From contig OX419759.1 of the NCBI GenBank assembly GCA_948567375.1, positions 42,870,593 through 42,934,592 of the forward strand: a stretch of DNA of 64,000 bases, given 5' to 3'. The notes beneath the pieces were generated by a model. The model was not told the DNA's origin and made no database searches. It worked only from the letters and a program-made list of their open reading frames with translations. Below, piece after piece: positions 1 through 13,700 of this stretch. This DNA is from Lunularia cruciata (Eukaryota > Streptophyta > Marchantiopsida > Lunulariales > Lunulariaceae). How positions within the stretch are numbered: the first letter of the stretch is position 1; each line of letters begins with the position of its first letter. A program made the translations under genes and the position numbers.

Positions 1-3000
1 AAAGGGTACTTGAGGATTGGGTCATCAAACCATAGAGTCATCATTCTTGTGACTAACACCATCAACCATTCACATTCAGATATACCATCTTCTGATTATT
101 GAATATCAGATTCAGAAGAAGGAGCTTTAGGTGTGGACACAAGCATGGAGGACGAGACTTCTACAAAGGAGGATGAATCTGATTCAGATGTGTATCCTTT
201 GTATGCTATGGATTTTGCATTTAAGCCATAGGTTTTGAAAGACCCAGATAAATCACCATTAAAACTTGAGGAGATAGAGAGGAGGTTATCTACCCTCAAG
301 TATGGTCTTTATGTTACCAAGGAGGAGAAGGTAAGATTTGAGGAGATTTTCTACAAGTTCATCCATGTGTTTGATTTTAGTTACAAGGATCTAAAGGAAG
401 TCATCTTGGAGTAGCACAAGATTGAAGTGGAGTCACATGCAAGACCAATCCGCCAAAAGTAATGTTGCATTAGTCCACCAATGTCTTTGGTTGTGAAGGA
501 GGAGATTGATAAGCTCAAGGAGGCCAAATTTATCTTTGAGGTGGAGAATTCAGAATAGGTGTCTCCAATTGTGATTGTGAAGCAAAAAGAATGGCAAGCT
601 TTGGGTATGTGTGGATTACAAGAAGCTCAATGATATTGATAGGAAGGATTATTACTCTTTGCCATTCATTGATGAGATCTTGGATGAGGTTGCATGTCAT
701 GAGAGGTATAACCATCTTTAGAGATGGTTATAGTGCTATAACCAAATCAAGATTGCAGCAGAGCATCAACAACTCACCACATTCACCACACCTTGGAGAA
801 CTTATACTTTCAAGGTCATGCCTTTTGGGCTTTGTAATGCTCCAGCCACATTCCAATGGTTCATGAATAAGGTGTTTGAACATTTTATTGGCAAATTTGT
901 GAGAGACTTCATTGATGATTTTTTGTCTATGGAAGCAAGGAGGAGCACTTTGAGCACCTGATCAAGGTCTTGCAACGCTTGGATGAAGCAAATATCTCAC
1001 TCAATCCAAAGAAGTGCATGTTTGGTTGTGAAGAAGGTCTACTCTTAGGGCACATCATCTCCAAGGATGGAATACCAATTGACCTTGAGAAGGTGAGGAA
1101 AATCTCAGACCTTCTGTTCCCTTCAAGCTTGACAAAGTTATGCCAATTTTTGGGGAAGGTTGGGTACTATAGGAGGTTCATCTTCTCATTTTCCAACAAG
1201 GCTTATGCATTGACCATCTACATGAAGAAGGATGTAGATACATGGTGGTTTTGGAGGAAAAGGAGGTTCTCAAAGCTTTTGAAGAGCTCAAGCAATCCCT
1301 TGTTGTAGCTTGTGCTAAACCTGATTGGAATAAGCCTTTCATCCTCTACACTATGCTTCCAATGTAGCTATAGAATGCACTCTTTGTCAATTAGACCAAG
1401 ATGAGCATGATCATCTAATAACTTATGCTTATTCTTCTAAAGTAGGTAGATGGTTTCAATAGAAAAGAACTACTCTGTCACAGTGAGAGAAGGGTTGGCA
1501 ATGATCTTTGGTCTCAAGAAGTTTAGACACTACTTGATTGGAGGGAAAGCCATTATTTTCATGGGTTAAAAGGCTTTGAAGTAGATCTTCAACAAGCCTA
1601 ATGTGGAAGGGAGACTAACAAGGTGGATGATAGTCTGAGTATGACTACATCATGGAGGATAGGCTAGGGGAGAAATATGAAAATACTGATTTTTTATCTA
1701 GGGCCTATGATCATGATGGGGATGAGCCAGTGGATGATTCCTTCCTAGATGAGGAGTTCATGACAATCTTAGTCACTCAAGATATTCCAACGGAGTACAC
1801 GGAGATTGTGGACTTTTTTACAAGAGATAACTATCAAGAAGGAATGCATGCTAGGGAAAAGAGACCTTGCAGCAAGATCTAGAGCTTACATAATGGTGGA
1901 GGATATTCTATTTCACCAAGGAGCAAAAAATCTACTTCAAAGAGCAATGGGTAAGGAAGAGTCTATCTTACTCCTAAAGGAGTTTCATGAAGGTTTAATG
2001 TGTGGAGGAAATTTTTTAGGAAAGGTGATTTTTTTCAAGATCCTAGATGTAGGTTACCATGGGAGGGGGATTTTCAAGGATTGTCTTGATTATTGCAAAA
2101 CTTGTCATATTTGTCAAGCTTTTGCTAGAAAGTCTACCTCCACTCCACCACTTAGATTAATTCCATTGCTAGGACCTTTTGAGAAGTGGGGAATAGATTT
2201 TGTAGGTCCTCTCAATAGAACCCCAAGGAAGAATTGGTAGATCATGGTAGTTATTGATTATCTTATTAAGTGGGTTAAGGCTAGACCATTGAAGGACAAG
2301 AATGAAGATCAAATTGGGAGATTTCTTTAGGAAAACATTATCATTAGTTTTGGATGCCTTTTGGAGTTGGTTTTTGATAGAGGAGGAGAGTTAGAGGAAG
2401 CATTACTATAGCCATGCTACAACATTTCTCTGTCACACATAGAGTAATTACATCTTATAAGCCAAATTTCAATGGCTTGGCAAAGATAACAAATCAGACC
2501 TTGTGCATGATGTTGGCCAAAGATGCAGAAATGGAAGGAGCTAAACATCATTGGGACAAGAGGATTCATGTAGTGTTGTGTGTGTATATGAAAACATGAA
2601 GACTTTCGCAAGATTTTCTCCATTTCAATTGGTATATGGTATTGTATCTACCTTGCCTGTTCACTTTGATCTTCCTACCTTTTAAAGCATTCATAGGAGA
2701 TTGAAGAAAGCACAAGGAGGTTATGTAGAGAAGTCAAGGAAGGATCAACTCATGGAATTGGAGGAGGCAAGAGCAATTGCTATAGTTCAAGTGGAGCAAG
2801 CCCAAAGGAAACAAAAGGAGAGTTGTGACAAGAGGCAAGGCAAGAAGAAGGTGGAGCCTTTCAAAGAAGGTGATTGGGTAATATTGTTTGATTCTATTCA
2901 ATTCAAAAGCGTAAAAAGAAGTTTTTGCCTAAGTACTTTGGACCTTTCTTAGTGGAGAAGGTGTGGAGAAATTACACCAATGATCTCAAGGAGTTGGAAG

Positions 3001-3104
3001 GAAAACACTTTGATAGGATTAACCATGATAAGTTGAAGCTGTATCAAAGAAGATAGAGAGATCTTCAATTTGAGGACAAACAGAAATCTTAGTCCGAGGG
3101 TACA
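1..3104 (+). mobile_element. Ty3/gypsy internal region, fossil (no chromodomain seen)
   Basis: Decayed pol region of a gypsy retrotransposon that enters from beyond the left edge. Parts in order: a spacer before the polymerase (about 250-410), reverse transcriptase (about 480-1200), RNase H-like segment (about 1300-1600), integrase zinc-binding region (about 2085-2130, CHICQAF), integrase core (about 2160-2600, KWGIDFVGPL) and a C-terminal tail (about 2640-3055) ending in DRINHDKLKLYQR. The tail resembles non-chromodomain gypsy lineages. It is badly broken, with roughly ten or more disruptions. The same family recurs on the minus strand at 5780-8640. Family call is firm; lineage is inference. 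Confidence 0.85.
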
Positions 3105-3800
3105 TATAACACCCATTTGTGCATGTGTGTATTATTGTGATATTTAGTTTGGTATTAAAAGTACTTAAGAGATATTATTTATATACAAATAAAGGATTGT
3201 TCTACATTGGTCATGATTAGCTAAAGTTAGTCATAGCTAAGATAGAAGGGATCTTACTTTAGTGGAAGTGGAAAAGATGAGCACCACTATTTGGATTCTA
3301 GTGTGTTGACTTGGTATTATTCCTAGGTGTTTGACTTTTAGGAAAGAGGTGAGAACTCTTGGACCTACAAGCTTTTTTGTTTGGATTCTTCTATAGTCCA
3401 AGGATAGCCCATATGAAGGAATCTTTGACTTAGTGGTTGGGTCAAGATAAGACCATATGCTTAGGAGAATATTCCCATGAGAATGAATCTTCCCTTAGAT
3501 TTTTTAATTTATTTGACTTTTACCTAGTAACTTGAGTTACTCTAGTAATTAGTAACTTTGGTACGTAACTATTTCACAAGTATATAAACTAGGGGTAAGG
3601 AGATACTCATCATCTTTTCATTTGCAACTATCTCTCTCATTGAGTTCTCTAGTGAGCAATGTCTTGAGTCTTGGAGTGTTAACCTTGGAGGAGTATGATG
3701 GAGTCGGGGTTCTTTGCCTTCTTAGTCCATGGTGCGCTACCATAATAGCCATTAGAGGTTCATCTTGAGTGAGAGATAGGCCGGCCTACATACCAGCGAT
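3105..3800 (+). repeat. Probable 3' LTR of the gypsy fossil at 1-3104
   Basis: Begins just after a purine-rich stretch that follows the integrase tail. Its first 60 bases resemble those at the matching end of the minus-strand copy (about 5838 downward). A TATA-like box (TATATAAAC) lies near 3582, as expected for an LTR promoter, followed by a pyrimidine-rich stretch. The right end is a guess because no second full copy is present for comparison. The 3800-4130 stretch beyond it has no recognisable coding content. Confidence 0.5.
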
Positions 3801-4129
3801 TGGTATATCATATGCTTCTTGGAGGTGCACACAAGTCAAAGTTCACCCTTGGTTGGAACATAGATCCAATTCTCATAGAATAGAAGGTCTCCTTGAAGGA
3901 GAAGGTGTTGTACTCTTTGTCTCATGCTGCAAGATGACCTTGTACCATCTGAAAGAAAGGATCTTCTTGCAAAGTTGTCCTGAACTCAATTTGGACTTTA
4001 GAGTGGATTGATATTGTCATAATTGTGACCATGATGAGAGGAAGAGACTTAAAATCAGGTCATCATGATCAAAGAATTGGGGATGACATAGAACCAACCA
4101 TCTTTGTACTCTAGGTTTATGTCAAAGAA

Positions 4130-5776
4130 ATTATAGTTTTTCCTCCCATTGATGATGTTGACTCTTCATGTGCTCCAAAATGTAATATCTACAATAAGGG
4201 CTTGTGATTAGTTTGCATGATCACCTGTTTTCCCAAGAGATAATTCCTCCATACCTTGGTGGCATATATCATTGCTAGTTTTTCTTGATCTTGAGTAGAG
4301 TAATTTGATTCTATTGTATTTAGTTGATGAGATCCAAAGGTAATGGGATGTAACCCATCTGGGAATTCTTGCTATAACACGGCTCCAATCGCAAAATTAG
4401 AAGCATCAGAATCAACCACACAAGGTAGTTGAGTATCATATGGTTGAAGAATGGATCTTGAAGATACCATATGTTTTAGCTTCTTGAATGCTTCTTTGTG
4501 CTTGATGGTCTGTTGAAGTTCTTCCTCAAGAAGTTGGTCAATAGTCCGGCCACATGAGCATAGTAGTAGGTGAACCATCGGTAAAAACTGGCCAATCCAT
4601 TAAATGCTTGTACTTTTATAACATCTTTTGGAGTAGGCCAATTGATAATGGCCTTGATTTTCTCCTCTTCCATCTTGATTCCCTCCAATGAGATCTTGTT
4701 ACCCAAGAAGGAAACTTCCTTCTACCAAAAGGCACACTTTGACTTCTTGTAATAAAACTTCCACTTACGTAGTCATCTTAGGACTTCTCATCTATGATTT
4801 CCATGTTCTACCTCTCTCTTACTATGGATTAAAATATCATCCAAGAACACCTCCACATACCAATCCAATAGCTCATCCAACACTTGATGCATCTGATCCA
4901 TGAGACTATTGGAGCATTAGTGAACCCAAAAGGCAAAACTCTTGACTCAAAATGCATGTACCTTGTGCAAAAGGTAGTCTTTTGTACACCTTCTCCATCA
5001 ATTGGAATCTACCAATAGTTGCTTTAGAGATCTAACTTGAAGAAGTATCATGCACCACTCAATTGATTGAGCAAATCAACAATTTGAGACAAGGGATATG
5101 CATTCTTCACGGTTTGTTTATTGAGACCACAATAATCAATATAGAAGCAAAGTCCTCCATCCTTCTTTGGAACAAATAGTACCAGTGTTCCCCAAGAAGA
5201 TTTACTATGTTGGATGAAATCCTTCTCCAAAAACTCCACTAACATTGTTTGAAGCTCATCTAACCCCTTTGGTGAGAGCAGATAGATTGGTCTACTTAGT
5301 GGAGTACTTCTTGGCAATAACTCAATCTTGAAGGGCATATCACAATCAAAAGGTAATCCCTCCGGTACATCATTTGGAAACATATCTGAAAACTCTTAGA
5401 ATATTTGAACAACCATTTCTTGACGAGGTTTCTAATCCTCCTTCTTGCATAGTCACTTCTTGCAAGGAGTTTTCAAGGTGATTGCATTCAAAAAAATTGC
5501 CCAAAGTGTGAGGTGATGAACTGCATGAAATGATGTTTGGGTAGTACATGGACACAAAAATCCCAAAGGTTTGGCAGATTTAAACTAACTTCAGTGATTT
5601 AGTCATGAAGCTTCTTAAGAAGTTCCTTCTAGAAATCACCACTTGGCATGCATGTTATTCAATACTTGGAAGGTACCAAGTAGCTTTGTAGATACTTCTA
5701 GAATATTCTAGGCTAATTTGGCCTATTTGCTACTTCATTAGCCTTGACTAACTGTCGGTAAACTCCATGTTGTTAC
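4130..5776 (-). mobile_element. Chromovirus-family gypsy fragment, fossil
   Basis: Minus-strand fragment of the same family as the full-length element at 50483-56146. Parts from its 5' side: a partial LTR (about 5565-5776, starting TGTAACAACATGGAG), protease-to-reverse-transcriptase segment (about 5048-5383, [12 protein letters not shown] and [14 protein letters not shown]) and RNase H segment (about 4190-4700). The LTR start directly abuts LTR-like sequence of the gypsy fossil at 5780-8640, so this copy appears to have inserted there. It is partial and broken several times. The LTR piece holds TTCTAGAA and GAAGCTTC palindromes. Confidence 0.8.
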
Positions 5777-5779
5777 AAC

Positions 5780-8640
5780 TTGCAATACCAAACTTAATAT
5801 TCCTATAGAGCATACATGCATCAATAGGTGTTACATTTATCCCTGAACTAAGATTTCACTTTGTTATTGGAGTGAAGGTCCCTTTACCTTTTATGATACA
5901 ACTTCAACTTATCATGGCTAATCTTCTCAAAGTGTCTTCTTCCCAAGTCCTTGAGATCATAGGTATAATTGCCACACACTTTCTCCACTTTGAAAGGTCC
6001 AAAGTATTTAGGCAAGAGATTCTTTTGCACCTTCTTGAATCAAATGGAATCAAACAACATCACTCAATCACCTTTCTTGAAGGACTCCACCTTTTTTCTT
6101 GCCTTGCTCTTGTCATAGCTCTCCCTTTGTTTCCTTTGGGCTTGCTCTACTTGAACCATAGCAATTGCTCTTACCTCTTCTACTTCCATGAGATACTCCT
6201 TTCTTGACTTATTTGCATCACCTCCTTGTGCTTTCTTCAGTTTCCTATGAATGCTTTGAAAAGTAGGAAGATCAAAGTGAATACATAAAGTAGACTCAAT
6301 GCCATATACCATTTGAAATCAAGAATATTTGTTTAGATGTTCTCATGGTTTTTGTATACTCCAGTAAAACTACATGAGTCCTCTTGTCCCAATGATGTTT
6401 TACCTCCTTCATTTTTGCATCTTTGGCCAATATCATGCACAAGGTTTGATTGGTTCTCTCTGCCAAGCCATTGCAGTTTGGCTTATAAGAGGTAGTCACT
6501 TTATATGTGATAGAGAAATGTTGTATCATGGTTGTAGTGATATTTCTTGTAAACTCTCCTCTTCTATCAAATACCAACTCCAAAGGGTACCCAAACATAG
6601 TGATGATATATTCATAAAGACATCTACCAACTTCATCTTCATTCTTGTCTCTCAATGGTCTAGCCTCAACCCACTTGGTAAGTTAATCAATAAACTACCA
6701 CAATGTATTGATTGTTCCTTGGAGTTCTATTGAAAGGACCTACAAAGTCAATTCTCCATATCTCAAAATGTCATAGTAATAGAATTGATCTAAGAGCTGG
6801 AGTAGAGGTAGACTTTTTAGCAAAAGCTTGACAAACATTACATTTTTTTCAATAATCAAGACAATCTTTGGAAGTTCCCCTCCAATAGTAGCTTGCATCC
6901 AAAATCTTGAAGTGGTCACCTTTCCTACAAAGTGATCCCAACATACCAAACAATCATGAAACTCCTTCATGAGTATGATAGACCCCTCCTTACTCTTTGC
7001 TCTTCAAAGTAGACCATTTGCTCCTCGATGGAAAAGAAAATTCTCCACTATTGTATAAGGTCTAAATCTTGCAATAAGGGCCTTCTTCTCCTTTAGACTT
7101 CAAGGTGAGTTCCTTTGGATCCTTGTAACTGAAAGCAAACACATAGATGAACTTGCAAAAAATCTCCTCAAAGCTTCCCTTCTCTTCCTTGGTAACATTT
7201 GGACCATACTTTAGAGTAGATAACCATCTCTCTATCTCCTCGAGTATCAAGGTAAGGTCCAAAGCAATCAATTGGCCCATTGTGATGTTAGCCTTGTGAC
7301 TACCAAAATCCTCCAACACATTGTAGTTCCATTGTTTCTTTGAGATCAAGAAGTCCTCCATCCCCAACTTCTTCCTTGGAGTCTTTGTTATTGATGGTGT
7401 TGAAGTGCTTGTGCAAGTGCAAGTGCTCCTAGTAGGCATAGGAGTATCCTTGCCTGGAGTAAATTCTTGAGAAGAGTGTACATCCTCTACAAAATGAGCT
7501 CTCTTCCTCTCTTGTACCAAAACATCTAAATTAAGACATTTGGAGTTTGAGCACTCTCCCTTCTCATACTTGCTCTCAACCACATCTATGGATACTATCT
7601 CCTTACCTTTGTTTAGATTAGAAGCCACTTGGGTTTCACTCCTTCCCTCTTGCCCTCTATTGGCTCCCTCATAACCCCTTCCTCCATGGTAAATGGAATT
7701 TGAGCAATTCCTTTGGATGTGACCTCTTCCTCCACAACCAAAACAATTTCTATCATTGAAATTTTTGGTTGGTTGACCTCCTATATATGGATAATTTCCA
7801 TAACTCCTAGGCCTCTCTTTGCATTTTGATCCACCTCTTTCTTCTCTCATAGTTGCACTACATTGATCTAAGATCTACTAGTTGCTCTATGATGGTTTGA
7901 AGTGGATCTTTTGGTAGAGGTACAAGAACCTGAGCAACTAATACTTATGGTGTAACCCTTGCCACCAAAGTATCAGAAGGTCCACCATACTTGTAGCCTT
8001 GAGGAGGATGCACAACCTCCTTCACCACCAAATCACTCTCATCTCCTTCCAAACTCTTCTCCATACAAATTGCAATCTTGATAGCTTCAACCTTGGAAGA
8101 TGATTTCTCATATCTTAACTTGCTTCTTATTTGTGGTCTCAACCCTCCCACAAAATTCTTGGTGAACATGGCTCCTATGCCAATCATAGTACTCTTCACA
8201 TCATCCCTACTCTTCCTTAACACTAAAATTGGACTCTAACTTCCCTACGCTCCTTGTTTGAGGAAGATAACCTCACTCATTAATCTCTCATAACTCTCAT
8301 CTGGAAGAAAGTTCTCAATGAGTGCTGAAGTCAAACTCTCCAAAGACTCTTCTTGTCTATCTCTCCTCTCTCTTTTGGTATTATGATTTATACCATGTAA
8401 GTGTTGTATCTTCAAAGAAATCTGGTAATAATGAGACCCACTCATTCTTCCTTCTCTCATTGTTTCTTATGCAAGCTCACTTGAAGTCTCTCACAAAGGT
8501 CTCCACATCTTTTCCATCCTTGCCAAAGGAAACCGGAAGTTTCCCCATCTTAACCCCTCATTATCTTTCTTTCCTCTCAATTTTTCTTTTTCTCTTTTCT
8601 TTTCTCACTCTATAACTAATAGAGTATGGACATGACTAAC
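5780..8640 (-). mobile_element. Ty3/gypsy fragment, fossil, same family as 1-3104
   Basis: Minus-strand element whose integrase tail (about 6064-6312, QVEQAQRKQRESYDKSKARK) closely matches the plus-strand tail near 2700-2880. Parts from its 5' side: gag capsid-like region (about 7945-8460), CCHC zinc knuckle (about 7730-7790, CFGCGGRGHIQRNC), a charged spacer (about 7062-7700), integrase zinc-binding and core segments (about 6296-6970) and the tail. Bases 5780-5838 look like the start of its 3' LTR. It is partial, with at least several disruptions. Confidence 0.8.
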
Positions 8641-10200
8641 ACCATTTGAGAGTAATACACCCTAGGGAACACAAAAATTTCAGGTTGCTCCAAGATTTTT
8701 ATAGCAACATCAAATCCTAGAGTGCATATTAATCAAACTCTCATGGATAGTTTATCCATAGGTTGAAAGATTATCTCTATCACTAATCTTGAGAACTAAC
8801 TGATGAAGGTGATATTATTTATGTAGTTGTACTAGGACTCTCTCCAAAATCCTTCACCAAAATCTCCAAAAGTGGTTTTAATCCACTATACTCATGTCCT
8901 TTTGGAAGTCCTTCCACTCCACAAACCTCACACAACTCCTTGGTCTTAGATCTTCTCCCTTCCAATCTTGGTGAAGAAAGTCAAGTAAGCCTCTCCTTTC
9001 TCTCAATCTCTTGCTCTCAAAGGTCAATGTACATGAACTTGCCTTATGTTACCTTCCTGTTAGCAGACGATCAGACCATGATAAAAGAGTTGTAGTCCTA
9101 AGGAGAAGGTAATACTTACTCAAATCAAAGTCTACTGATCTAGGCATGTGTTCATGATTTAGTTTTGTTATTTCTCCTCAAGTGGATACTCTTCTTGATA
9201 TCAACTATGCTTAAGAGTTCCCTTTGTAGATGCCGGCTGCAAAGGGAAGTCTAGTGATGTGTAATGAGGGAGATGTCATTCACAATGAAGGTGGAAATAT
9301 TTGAATTGCAGTGTCAATCATTGAATGGCATCTATAGCTAAGCCTTGTGATAAAGGTATTCCAATGGTATATTTGATAAGTGTGTGATATCCAATGGTAT
9401 ATTTAATAAGTGAGGGAGAGAGTGCTCTAGACATGCTAAGCACTCCTAGTGTTGCTTATCTAAGAGGACCTAAAGCCTGAGAGCGATGTAAAGTGAGGAA
9501 GACTCTCTATCAATAGTGGGAGGTGAGTATGGTTGTCCAAAGCCCCTATTCTCTACAAGGAACCTCATGTTCTTCCCTAAGGATACTATCAAAGTGGTGA
9601 TGAAGGTGCCTAAAAATATCAACTGCCAAAGGTACAAATGTATTTAAGCAGAGCTTTGATACATAATGGACCTTCTTTCCCTAGGTAGCGATAGCTGTTG
9701 CTAGTCCTGCATGAATGCCAACAACTCTATTTGTATAGGGTTTGCAACCATCATGTCAAGCTAGTTGAGTCTATCATCCATGAACTTGACAATATTTGTT
9801 CTCATACAACAAGGAAGTGGCCTCAATAGATCGAACCATTGCTCAATCTGTTCTTAGAGCACATAGCTTGTAGGATTGTGCTATTGTAACTTGGATTGCA
9901 TCCTAAACTCTAGAGGCTCTCCATCACTTGCATATTGTAAAAGTGTATACCTTGTATGTGATATGGAGAACCATATGCACACTAGTTTGGTAGCCTAAGA
10001 AGCATTGGATATGGAAGATCCAAATGCAATCTTAGAGTTGTGGTAAACTCCTTGGATGTAAAATGGAAGTTGTCTATTACAAGGAGGCATAGAGCCAAGC
10101 TCCAAAGCCTTTCTCTCCACAAGAGAGAATCTTAGCTCTATCTTGTAGTAGTGCATCATTGAGGATGTTGGTAAGGATGTAATGTGCATAAGCTCAATAA
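8641..10200. other. No gene recognised; retroelement-flanked spacer
   Basis: Nothing here gives a credible coding region in either strand. It lies between the 5' side of a minus-strand gypsy fossil and the 3' side of a minus-strand copia fossil, so leader or LTR remnants of either are the likeliest content. A small direct duplication is present at 9361-9412. Confidence 0.4.
9361..9412. repeat. 30-bp direct duplication
   Basis: The string CCAATGGTATATTT occurs at 9361 and again at 9391 in nearly identical 22-base contexts, a local tandem duplication with a 30-base period. Confidence 0.8.
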
Positions 10201-10796
10201 GATCCACCTAAATATTCCTATAGTCTATTTATACAAAGTCAATAAAGTATTATGCATACATGGCATGGCAATAGATCTTGAGCTAATCAAAGAGATTTTT
10301 GGAAGTCATAAGTGCTAGAGTCCACCATCAATATAGGTCCAATAGAAAGAGACATCCATAGTGTAATAATTGTTCATTAAGAGGGAAACCACTAGAGCTC
10401 ATACTCTTATATACCTTGCAATCGTCTCTTGCCATTTGAAACCATATCCTCCCATGGCTATAGGTAGAGCTATCTATAACCTTTGATAGTTGTGAGAGCA
10501 TGCATAGCCTACCTATGTGGCAGGTAGTACTGTTAAACATACATAAATGGGGTAAGAATACATCTATGGACCAACCATAGAGCCCCAAGGAGACATAGCG
10601 TCCTGCTAGAATGAAATATTGCACCTATGTATTTCTAAACAAAGTGAGTAAATGAGCATTGCCAATAGCTTGGATCCCATACTAGATTTCTCCAGCCTAT
10701 GTTTGTATACTAGAAGCCTATCTTAGGATCCTAACTATAGTCAGAATAAGTAGACTAACTAAAGTAACTGAAAACTAAAGAATTAAATTCCTAACA
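10201..10796 (-). repeat. Likely 3' LTR region of the copia fossil
   Basis: The sequence directly after the copia purine tract starts TGTTAG on the minus strand, typical of an LTR 5' end. The lower boundary is arbitrary because no second LTR was found for comparison. No convincing gene lies inside. Confidence 0.35.
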
Positions 10797-13700
10797 ATCT
10801 CTCCCTTTATTTTGGTCTTAGTTGCTATAACTTTTTTATCCATATTATTACTCAACTTGAAGTTTTAGGCTGTTGTGAAAACTAGATTTAACTAGAACTA
10901 AGACGTATCCTTATTAAAATAGAGTAAGGTCATATATAAATATTTCACAATAAACTTAAGACAAATTATTTATATCTTGCAAAAAAAACAAACAAACAAA
11001 CTTGGCACAATACCTTGAGAACTCTACACATAGATCACTTTGGTAAGGGTATTATTTGGATTTCATTTACAGTCAATCTTGACTAGTTCAAACATATTAT
11101 CAAATATAACTTGCCTAATAAAATGGTATCTCATATCAATTTGTTGCATCCTACTATTTATCACTTGATTTACACCAAGGTGTAAGGCAATGTAATGCAC
11201 TTTGACTATCACAATGAAAATTTGCCTTGTGTCAATCCCATTTTTATGACAAGGTTGTCCAACCAAATTGCCTCCTTTGTTACCTTGATTGCTCTTACGT
11301 ACTCAACTTCTATAGTTGATTAAGCTATACATTTATGCAATATGAATCTCCAACTTATGTATCCTCCTCTAAGTATAAATGGATATCTAGTTGGTAATCT
11401 ATATTTTTCTAGATCTTGCATGTAGTCAACATATGCATAGCCAATCAATGATTTGAAATTATATGGTCAAGCATCCAACAAAAGACCAAAATCTAGAATA
11501 CTCTTAAGATGCTTCAAAAGGCACTTCACAACTTCTCAATGTACATTCTTTACATGTAATATGATGTATGCATCTTTCCTATAGCCAAGGCAATGTGTGG
11601 TCTTATGTAAATCATCAAGAATATAAGATTTTACATTGCTTTGTCATAAAAAAATCTTAGATATTAGTCTTTTCTCCTTAGCATTCTATAGTGCGAAGCG
11701 CTTATGGAAATTGGAAATGTGGAGAAAAATGAGTACATATTGGCTTATAGTTCTTAAACCTTGCAAGCACATTTCTAACATACTTGCACTATAAAAACCA
11801 TAGCTTACCATTCTCCAATTCTCTTTTGATCCTCATTTCCAAGATCCTCATAGCTGATCCTACATCCTTCATTATAAACTTAGAGCTCAATAATACTTTG
11901 AATCAATATATAATTTATCCTTAGCTACAATAAGTATTTCATTCCACATATAGTACTAGAATAAGGAAACCAAAGATCTCCACATGCTCATTACATACAA
12001 GGATCAAACACATTCAGTTTGAAGCCTTGTACCTACATAAATTTGTCAAATTGTATGTTCCATTGTTTGAGAATTTAATTCAAATCATATAAGGATTTAA
12101 GTAATATGAAAATCAAATCTTCTTTCTCTTTATTCAAAAATCACATCAACAATCTCATCACTTTGTCAAGAAACCCATAAAGGAAAGCTATGATAATATT
12201 GATTTGATCAAAAAGAAGATAAAAAAAAAAACACCAAGTACACATAGTAATCAAATTGTAGCATACTTGGCTATTGGTGCAAAGACTTCATTATAATCCA
12301 CACCCTTTTCTTAAGTGTACCCCTTGGCCACCAACCTGGCCTTAGAGATCTTCTTCTCTTCTTTGGTAGGATTATCCTTGAACTTGTAGATCCCTTTTTA
12401 TCCACCAACTTTTGAGCCTTTGAAACCTTCACTAACTTCCAAATTCTCAATATGCAACCACATCTCTCTTTTCATTGTTCCATCCCACTCAAGCCTCTTG
12501 ATACAAAGAAGGTTCCACTTCCTCCTAGATCATTCCATTCCCATCATTTTGATAGAGATACCTTCATCCTCCAATTGAGATGAATCTACTTATATGCCAT
12601 AATTCTTAAGAGATCTACTAGTATGACCTCATAACTTCTAGTAGTAGATTCTAGTTGACCTTCTTTTGTTGGCCATACTTGAGGCTCACTAATAGCAACT
12701 TTCTCATCAATTTCTTATAGCTCAAGAACTAGCTCTACCTATCTAGGAGCTCCTCCTTGTGACTCATCATGAAACTATAATGATCAATCTCCTTCTCAAT
12801 TGTATTGGAGATTGGAGATTTGTCCTTGTCCATATAGAGAGTTAGAGCTTTCTTTCTCTCCTTTGATGATCTAGTCATATTGAAGGAAATATTATTGTTG
12901 ATAACTTTTCTTACATGTTATAGATTCATTATACCCTTCATACTCCTTTGAAATCCAAGAAAACATTTCTTAGGAGTAGCATCCAACTTGGACTTATTTT
13001 CCTTAGGTGTGAGAGGATATGAATTGCATCAAAAACTACCAAGACACAATAATTTGAAGATTGTATGTGCTTTATTTCAAATAGAGTCATGAACTTGATT
13101 ACAATAGAAGGATAGAAATTTTCCAAATAAGCTATCGTATTCACAACTTCAACTCAATTTGTGTGATAAACTTAATTGATTCAACATACTCTATTTTTTC
13201 TCCAATAAATATTGATTGAGCTATTGAACAACACCCTTTTTCTAGGGAATATAAATTGTGGTAAAATGGAAAATTATCTCCTCTTGTTTACAATACCTCT
13301 CAAAATTCTTGAAATTGTATTCCTTACCATGGTTGGATCATAAAATTTTCACCTTTGTTTATAAACACTTTACCTTTTTCCTAATCTTAGTCTCAATTGT
13401 GCTTTTCACTTCATAAAAGTGACAAAGACCTTAGATTTCTAAAAAGAAAATACATCTTCACATACCTTGAGTAACAATCAATGCAAGATATATAGGAACA
13501 CTTCCCAAAGAATGAAGAAATAGAGATTGAACCACATGTCATTATGTATATACACATGAACCATATTGTAACTAGGAGTCCAAATATCTTTGTTGCTTTC
13601 CAAGCACTGATGAATTTGGATAATAGATCTTTTATATCAAGAATGGCCAAATTTCTCTCATTCATGTGACCTAATAGCAAGTGCCACTGATTATCCATCT

